The notes under the pieces: generated by a model
Databases searched by the model: none
The model's input: the letters and a program-made list of their open reading frames with translations, nothing else
Told to the model about the DNA's origin: nothing
Translations under genes and position numbers: made by a program
Part shown: positions 58,001 to 64,000 of the stretch, in pieces
Layout: each line of letters begins with the position of its first letter
Numbering within the stretch: the stretch's first letter is position 1
Source of the DNA: Cercis canadensis
Taxonomy: Eukaryota; Streptophyta; Magnoliopsida; Fabales; Fabaceae
Assembly (NCBI GenBank): GCA_003255065.1
Contig: QAOA01003636.1
Coordinates: 172,772 to 236,771 of the forward strand
Direction of reading: 5' to 3'
Length of the DNA: 64,000 nt

Positions 58001-58673
58001 GCAGTTGATTCATATCGCTTGGAGAAAAACAAGTCCCTTTTAAAGTTTGGTTGATTTGTGGATTCAATGGTGCCAGATTTCTCTGAATTTAAGACAGAAT
58101 ACCATCTGGTTTTGTGGTCATTCTCTCCAACCTGCTCAATATATTAAAAACATACACGTATAAAATTGACAAAAAATGGAAATATTCAATACCCAAAAAA
58201 TAAACCTGCAATGTTAATATTGGCAAAAAAAAAAAAAATGTTGCCTTATTGTGATGAATGCAATCATTACAAAAATACCGGGAGAGATTTATAGCAAGTC
58301 AATGCTCCTATTATGATTAAAGTCATTAAACTATGCAAATTATTGTAAAATAACAAAGAAACAAAATATGATAGCAAGTGAATGGCCATAATTTACAAGT
58401 AAAGAAAAAAACCATTACAAACAGAAAGATACACAAAAACCAATTGGAAAAATGGGAACCCAGAATCGAATTTTCACTAATTTCCCTGTTTAAAATGTAC
58501 AAGTTAAGATTTTTGAATGAAAATTAGAGACAACATAAAAAACAGAAAGTCAAAGAGATGTGTACCGAGTGAGTGAGAGAAGAGGAACAGGAGAGATGGG
58601 CAGCTGCATTCCGGCGATGTACGCCGCCGTAGCGCAGTACAGCAGAGACGGAGCGCCTAGAGAGCCTGTGCAT
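52082..58673 (-). CDS. HSP90-6: Mitochondrial HSP90 chaperone (HSP90-6, TRAP1-like)
   Basis: ATP-dependent chaperone of the mitochondrial matrix. Twenty exons: 58566-58673 (ATG at 58673), 57078-57266 (or its duplicate 57943-58131), 56931-57004, 56094-56219, 55922-56015, 55745-55828, 55519-55662, 55299-55412, 55102-55161, 54911-54985, 54717-54821, 54368-54508, 54175-54267, 53986-54063, 53482-53736, 53283-53385, 52837-53011, 52645-52750, 52464-52553 and 52082-52252. With one exon 2 the product is 794 aa, close to the family's usual length. Exon 1 encodes an Arg/Ser-rich presequence ([14 protein letters not shown]). The N-terminal ATPase shows [30 protein letters not shown] and [12 protein letters not shown] charged linker ([16 protein letters not shown]) precedes the middle domain. 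There is no MEEVD tail, as expected for an organelle form. All junctions are GT-AG and in frame. A telo-box lies near 58760. Confidence 0.95.
56972..57679. repeat. HSP90-6 exon-2 duplication, copy proximal to exon 3
   Basis: About 705 bp from 'gctgttaacaatgagatcc' in exon 3 through exon 2 into intron 1, ending 'gagacagcataaaa'. It is repeated at 57837-58540 at about 97 percent identity. The complete exon 3 belongs to this side. Confidence 0.85.
57675..57836. mobile_element. CACTA-like MITE at the exon-2 duplication junction
   Basis: The right end, read on the minus strand, starts CACTACAAGAAAAAAATTGG, the hallmark end of plant CACTA (En/Spm) elements. Subterminal copies of ATTCCAACGG follow. 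The left end has the inverted partner (aaaattggattccaac) but lacks the CACTACAAGAAA tip. The element is about 160 bp and non-coding. It touches the exact start of the downstream duplicate, so it marks the tandem-duplication junction. Confidence 0.75.
57837..58540. repeat. HSP90-6 exon-2 duplication, copy proximal to exon 1
   Basis: Contains a full second exon 2 (57943-58131) with intact splice sites and open frame, and the first 33 bp of exon 3 (57837-57869) cut off by the CACTA-like element. One coding difference is visible: Tyr in the proximal copy versus Asn here (NQPYFKRD and NQPNFKRD). Confidence 0.85.
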
Positions 58674-61343
58674 ATTGAGAATGGTGATGGAAGTGGAACA
58701 GTGTAGACAAAGAGAACGGAGGGAGTGGCTTTGAGGAACTGGGTTAACCAGCGTATCAGTAGGGTTTTAGAAGGGTTTGGGAAGCCTCTGGAGATTGAGC
58801 ATTTCCACATATAGCGAAAAGCGTTTTTCCATTTCTGTTTTATTTTTTTTCCCCTATTTTTTTTTTTGTTTTTTCTGTGAGAACACGAGGCCAGAGGCCC
58901 AATTCCCTTTCCCTTTTCACATTGGGAAAATGAAATTTTTTTCTGGCAATTTAGTTATTTTATTATCTATCTCTAATCTCTATCCCTATAACTATGGTAA
59001 AAAAAAACAGAGATAATTTAGTGTGTATTTGGATTAGTTTGAAAAGATAGTGGGTTATGTGAGAATTAGTTTTATGTTTGAATATGTTATTTTATAAGTA
59101 ATTTTATAATAATTAAATTTTGTTTGGATTGTGTAAAGAAAATTGATTTTAGATGTTAAATTATTTAAAAAGTATAAAGTTGCTTTAAATATTATTTATT
59201 AATAACAAATTAAAGGTAAATTGGTAAAGCCACACACAACAATTACCAAAAACTTTTTTGGTCTAATCAGGAGCTCTAATTTTTTTTTCTTATGTGAGAA
59301 GACTTTTAAAATGCATTGAGAATTGTAAAAAAATTTCAATACTTTATAGCCAAACATAAGTTTATGAGGCCAAAATAAATTTTAGGTTATTTAGTGCTTG
59401 AAACACTTTTGAGGTACATCTATAATTGAATTTTGTCCAAACAAGCACCCTTTTCTTTTCCATGCATTGAGTGGCTTATTAAAGGATGGACTTAATATGG
59501 AGTAATATTAAAAGAGTAACCATTAAGGATGTAAATATTATTTTTAAAATTATGTGTTTTTAGGGAATTTTTTAATTATGTTTCATATGGTTATAAAAAA
59601 AAATTATTCGCCGGGGGGGAGGGGTGGGTGTGTGTTCTCTAGAGATGTTAAATTGCAGTTTTCCTTTCTTAGTCTCGAGCCTTTGACCCCGTTTTTCCAC
59701 CAAAAAGAATAATAATAATAATAATAATAATGGTTCTCTAGTCAAGGTTTTTAATTTGTTGTTTGCCAACTAAACTTTTATAAAACAAAAAACAATTTGC
59801 TTCTTAAATGTTATTCTCTTTACTAAATACACCATATAACTTATTTTTCAATCAAATCATTACTTATTACATCTTAACAAATGCAAATTGTCCTTGGATT
59901 TTTGTAGCAAGAGTTGATGATGAAATAATTGATTTTACAGAGAATTTGTAAGAGAAAAATTAATTTATAGAGAAGTTATATAAAATTACTTTACTCTTAA
60001 TAATGATGCACATTTAAGTTATTAGGCAGAATCTAGTGGTAAATGATTTGAGTAGTATGGAAAGAGTTATGAGTTCGAACATTTTTATTGTTATATAACT
60101 AAAAAAAAATAGTGAAGCATATTTTATAAAAATAAAATTATTTGTTATATAAAATCTTACACAACGAAAGCTATTGGACAATTTGGACGGTCTACAATTT
60201 TTTGCTGGATATGTACCCATATATCTAACTGTTGTCTCATCACCCATATTTGCATTAAGTTTACTTTACATTGCCGAAACTCTCTCTATATCTCTGTCTC
60301 CCAACTCTCACATTCTTTCATTTTCTCTTGTCATTTCTTGGCTCTAATAGCAGCTCTGGTCACCATCTTTTCCGGCAACCTGCAAATTTCAGCACCCATT
60401 TGAAGCCCGTTCTTGACTCATGTTTCCTCACTAATGCAAAGCAGGTAGATCATCTGTTTTTGAAGTTGCATTTTTTGAATTAAACTTACAAAAGTAATGT
60501 AGGATAGCCCATTTTCATGGGTTAATGTGTATTCATTGACTGAATCTGGGTTTGTTATTTTTTCTGATTCCTTACATGGTGATTGACTTAATGGGTAGTT
60601 GGAATTTCACAATTCTTTTGTGTATGCTTTACTGCAAAATGCCACGAGGCAGTTCTGTTTTTTTTATTGAATTGACGATTTTGGAAATGGGTATGCTTTT
60701 CTTTTCTTACTTATGCTTTGAAATGCTACTTATCTCAAAATTTTGTATTTTTTTTTGGTATTTTGGTTTGGATATTTCATTTTTCATATCAAATTAGTTG
60801 TCTATTAGCATTTGATGATGTAAACGTATACAACTCTTACTTGTCAATATGTGATTATTCTGGTTTGACTGTTATATGTGAATGTCCTTATGACTGACTA
60901 AAGTATAGATAAGAATATGAGTTAATTCCATTGACTATGGAACGAGACACTAATTGAATAAACATTTAGAGATTAAACAAAACTCTTGTGCATGCAAGTA
61001 TTGCACCTTACGGCTAGTTTGGTAACACCTTAAACATTCAATAGTGATCCATAGTAATGGTGAAAATTGAAAAAATTAGCCATTGAAGAAAAGAAAGTTT
61101 ACTCCTGTAAAAATTGCCCCTCGTTACCCCCTACCAAACTAGCCCTTAGGAGAAATCAAAGCTTGGATTTAAATGTAAAAGTCCTCACCTGAGATTAAAG
61201 CAAACTCATCATACATACCACTAATGTATTCAATTTTATGTATGTATTTTGAGGTCCCTCTTCCATAGATCTTGCCATTTGGCGTAATCATGTCTCTTTG
61301 TTGCTTTAGCAGTCATATTAAAGTTGATGTAGAGATGGTACAA
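58674..61343. other. HSP90-6 promoter and intergenic DNA
   Basis: The first few hundred bases hold the HSP90-6 promoter. Further on, an (ATA)n tract lies at about 59709-59730. A possible SINE-like head lies at about 60020-60115 (aatctagtggtaa, then gagttcgaac). A short pentatricopeptide-like fragment lies at 60330-60444. The rest is AT-rich and non-coding. Confidence 0.45.
60330..60444 (+). pseudogene. Possible PPR gene fragment
   Basis: A short frame reads FSTHLKPVLDSCFLTNAKQ. It resembles the opening of plant pentatricopeptide proteins, where LLxSCxxLxxAKQIH is usual. It is preceded by pyrimidine-rich leader-like sequence and runs into a stop after about 20 more codons. No further PPR units were found nearby, so at most it is a remnant. 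Confidence 0.25.
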
Positions 61344-63093
61344 TTAAAATCCTATAAAATCATTGAAATTGCCTAGCTTTGCTTTAATAGCATCTACCTC
61401 TGATTTGCTTTTCTGCAGCTCTGCTTTTGCCATTTGAAGACCAACCTCATAAGCCTCAACCTTAATCTCTTGTGCTGCCACCTGCAGTTCTAGTTTCTTC
61501 ATGCGATCAATGGTTTCCTCATCATACTTGCTTTGGTTAATCATTGCCCGAATATTACCCAGCCATTGAATGTCAAAGCCAAGCGGCTCCAATACATCCA
61601 CTATAGACTCAAATTCTGCTTTCTTTTCTTCAGTAAGGTCTCTCCACCTTGTCGATGTAAGAAACTCTAACATATTACCTAACATGTTGTATCCAAATTT
61701 CTTCATTTCAGGATGCCTAAATTTCTCATGCCAAGACTGAAGAGATGGATGACTTGCAAGGGCTTGCTCTAGAAGATGAATATGCCTTTTCTTGATTGCT
61801 CCAATATCTCTAAAATTAGCATATTCTTCTACTGAAGTTGTCACAAATTTACCAGTAGAACTCATATGTAGGTCAACTTGAGGAGCCAGAGCATGCATGG
61901 GAGCCTTAACTGGGATGACAGCAGGAATGGTATCATGAACATTTTGAGCTACTGGCACTGAAGGAGGCAACTCTGGTGGAGCTTCACCTAGTGACAGTCA
62001 ACAAAATGGATATAAAGAAATAGAAAATATTTGGTACAGTTGAAGTCATCCAACTAAAAGGAAAATAACTTAGACACATCAAATAATAAAATGCATCTTT
62101 CCACTGATTCAACAAGTTGAAAATTAGTGAAAGGATTAGTAAGTTCTACCTGAAGAACCAACCACAGAGTTCAAATTATCAAGGTGATGCTTGATCAATC
62201 CGTCATTCCTTGGTCCTTGGTAAGAATCTTCCCACTGCTTCGGAAAGTCCATAATTGTCTCTGTTGCTTTTTTGAGGTCAAGGCCACTTGGCATGTCTCC
62301 TAGAGAAACTACAAGAAGAGCACATAATTTAACATGATTGCTACTGCTTTTTTGATCCTTTTCATGCAAATTAACATCTTTATTTATTGAAGTTTAAGGA
62401 CTACCACATAAAAAGTTGTTAGTTGAAAATATTGAAATTTGCATGGCTTGGAGAGAAAGAATGAAGATTATCACAACCAAAATTTTGTCAATATTTATAT
62501 TTACCACTATCAAAGTTGATGTAAAAAAGTACCTGCTGCATTAGCTGTGGAAGAGGAAGATTGAGAAATTGGTGAAGATACAGCTGTTCTGTCCAGAAAA
62601 TTATTGGTAAGTTGATTTTGCTCAACTCCTTCTCGTTGGTCTAGTTCACCTGTTGGTTCTTTGACGACCAAATCCTATAGAAAATAATTTTTAAGCATAG
62701 AAATGCTTCAATTTTTGGCCATATGTGCATACTTATATACGAATAAGAGATTGTAATAAACCTACAAGTGATGATGTTGCCTCTGTTGATTTCTCTGGTG
62801 CAGGGCTTTTCTGATGTTTTTCCTTTGCAGTCTCTTTCATACTCATAAGTTTCTGTTCAAACTTCAATGTAAACTTAATTTTGTCTCATTTAGAAAACAA
62901 ACAGATATTGTAAGCCAGCTTATTAAGATTAGCCCACTCATTCATAATTTGCATCGTTTGCAAGTAAACATGATTCAAGATTTATTACCTCACTCAAGTT
63001 TATATTCTGCTCCTGAAGGCTTTCTTGAATATTGAAAGGATTCTTGTCCACCATTTTGTTTTGAATGCTTCGTTCCTCTATTGATTGGGCCAT
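61344..63093 (-). CDS. Coiled-coil protein with PEARLI4-like region, function unknown
   Basis: Five exons join in frame: 62989-63093 (ATG at 63093), 62766-62861, 62533-62674, 62150-62308 and 61344-61987 (stop), 381 aa. The second donor is CTT|GTAGG, a weak match. Residues 1-130 are charged and Ser-rich, likely disordered. Exon 4 encodes SLGDMPSGLDLKKATETI and an acidic/polar stretch. The last exon has a helical block (about residues 225-320) with 'KKRHIHLLEQALASHP', 'NMLGNMLEFL', 'LTEEKKAEFESIV' and 'GFDIQWL'. Its spacing resembles the C-terminal region of plant PEARLI4/MATH-coiled-coil proteins (recalled pattern 'GFxxxWL'). A coiled coil follows to the end. The family call is tentative. The start could lie further upstream, since a duplicate of exon 4 sits there. 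Confidence 0.5.
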
Positions 63094-63121
63094 TGAAACG
63101 AGTAGATGTAAATCCAATATG

Positions 63122-63465
63122 AAGAACCAACCACAGAGTTCAAATTATCAAGGTGATGCTTGATCTTTCCGTCATTGCTTGGTCCTTGGTAAGAATCTTC
63201 CCACTGCTTTGGAAAGTCCATAATTGTCTCTGTTGCTTTTTTGAGGTCAAGGCCACTTGGCATGTCTCCTAGAGAAACTACAAGAAGAGCACATAATTTA
63301 ACATGATTGCTACTGCTTTTTTGATCCTTTTCATGCAACTTAACATCTTTATTTGTTGAAGTTTAAGGAGTACCACATAAAAAGGTTGTGAGTTGAAAAT
63401 ATTGAAATTTGCATGGCTTGGAGAGAAAGAATGAAGATTATCACAACCAAATTTTTGTCAATATT
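63122..63465. repeat. Duplicate of exon 4 and flanking intron of the coiled-coil gene
   Basis: 63122 to about 63465 repeats 62152-62502 at about 97 percent identity, in the same orientation. It includes the whole 3' acceptor side and open exon. Similarity begins exactly at the exon's donor end: the copy continues TCTTCA|TATTGG instead of TCTTCAG|GTAG. The duplicate therefore lacks the donor and reads on to a stop near 63078. It lies just upstream of the chosen ATG. Confidence 0.75.
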
Positions 63466-64000
63466 AGTGCATCAATCTTTATGCACTGGAAAGAATTACA
63501 ATTTGAACCAACAATCTTTATTCAAATGATCTCTCACTTAAATCACTAAGTCAAGTGTAGGTAGTCTCTTAATTTAATCTTCAAGTAGCAGGACCTTTTC
63601 TCCTGGTTAGAACAAAGGCTGTGGAAGCAATCTCAGTCCTCTTGCCTACACTTGCTGGACCCCTTGTAACAACATAACTTAATTATCAGATTTCTCAAAT
63701 TCTAATACAGTACACACCCTCTCATGTAGTCTTTGAATATTTAAGCTAAAGCAAAAGTAGCAGAGTTTTAAACTAATGATTGCAAGTTTAGCCTTTGTTT
63801 GCTTCGCCAAAGTCAATTGATCAGCATGTCATCAGGGAAGCTAATGTATTAGCTGNTTCAGCTAAGCTTGCTATTAAGAATAGAGCAAATCTAACCATAA
63901 AATATCATGATATAATTTTGTATACTTATAGGAAAGTACCCACTTTTTGCCTCTATTTAATTTATAGTGGATGTATTAGGGGTTCCAACTCTAAGAATTA
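63466..64000. other. Terminal intergenic or upstream gene DNA
   Basis: No open frame of note. A single N lies at 63856. It may contain upstream exons or the promoter of the minus-strand coiled-coil gene. Confidence 0.35.

Noticed and set aside
60015..60115. Possible second SINE (aatctagtggtaa and gagttcgaac motifs)
   Set aside because: No convincing target duplication or complete A box; too weak to annotate.
1..64000. CRISPR arrays, bacterial operons, rRNA or tRNA genes
   Set aside because: None seen; the sequence is plant nuclear DNA and the only tRNA-like sequence is the SINE head.

Overview
This window is nuclear DNA of a flowering plant, most likely a eudicot and possibly a rosid (the clade is an inference). 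It is AT-rich and intron-rich, with plant-type splice sites and plant gene families: a CHASE-domain cytokinin receptor, a one-module X8 protein, an OBERON PHD protein, a plant mitochondrial HSP90 and a fasciclin-like protein. Plant-type transposons are also present: a Ty1/copia relic, Mutator-like MITEs, a tRNA-derived SINE, a CACTA-like MITE and a hAT-like element. It is a draft scaffold with one 552-base N run and thirteen single Ns, several of which are flanked by duplicated contig ends.

Layout. 1-3183: AT-rich DNA with a Mutator-like MITE and a SINE. 3184-14080 and 19693-28222: two direct copies of one segment. Each copy holds a complete X8-domain gene and AHK2-type cytokinin receptor sequence. 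The right-hand copy runs on into an intact 13-exon AHK2 gene (23673-31979, minus, about 1220 aa). The left-hand copy is a 5'-truncated AHK2 pseudogene with two frameshifts, a nonsense codon and a mutated H-box; part of it appears twice across the N gap. Between the copies lie an intronless ESS2/DGCR14 splicing-factor gene (14571-16097) and an internally deleted copia element (16745-18727).

32000-44500 is a gene-poor stretch with a hAT-like element, AT-rich palindromes, a small Mutator-like MITE and a degenerate 120-bp tandem repeat. 44545-45129 is a FAS1-domain protein gene. 45556-47635 is OBERON1/2 (minus). 50235-50782 is a foldback MITE with 10-bp flanking repeats. 52082-58673 is a 20-exon mitochondrial HSP90-6 gene (minus). 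Its second exon is present twice, with a CACTA-like MITE at the duplication junction; because the exon is 189 bp and phase 0, both copies could be used in frame. 61344-63093 is a five-exon gene for a coiled-coil protein with a PEARLI4-like region, followed by another exon-sized duplication.

The genes are ordinary independent plant loci rather than an operon. I found no plausible undescribed multi-gene system. The novel content is structural: repeated local duplications of exons and gene segments, transposons at or near their junctions, and regulatory differences between the duplicated X8 genes. Exon coordinates were derived by hand from splice consensus, reading-frame continuity and recalled family sequences, so a boundary may be off by a few bases.
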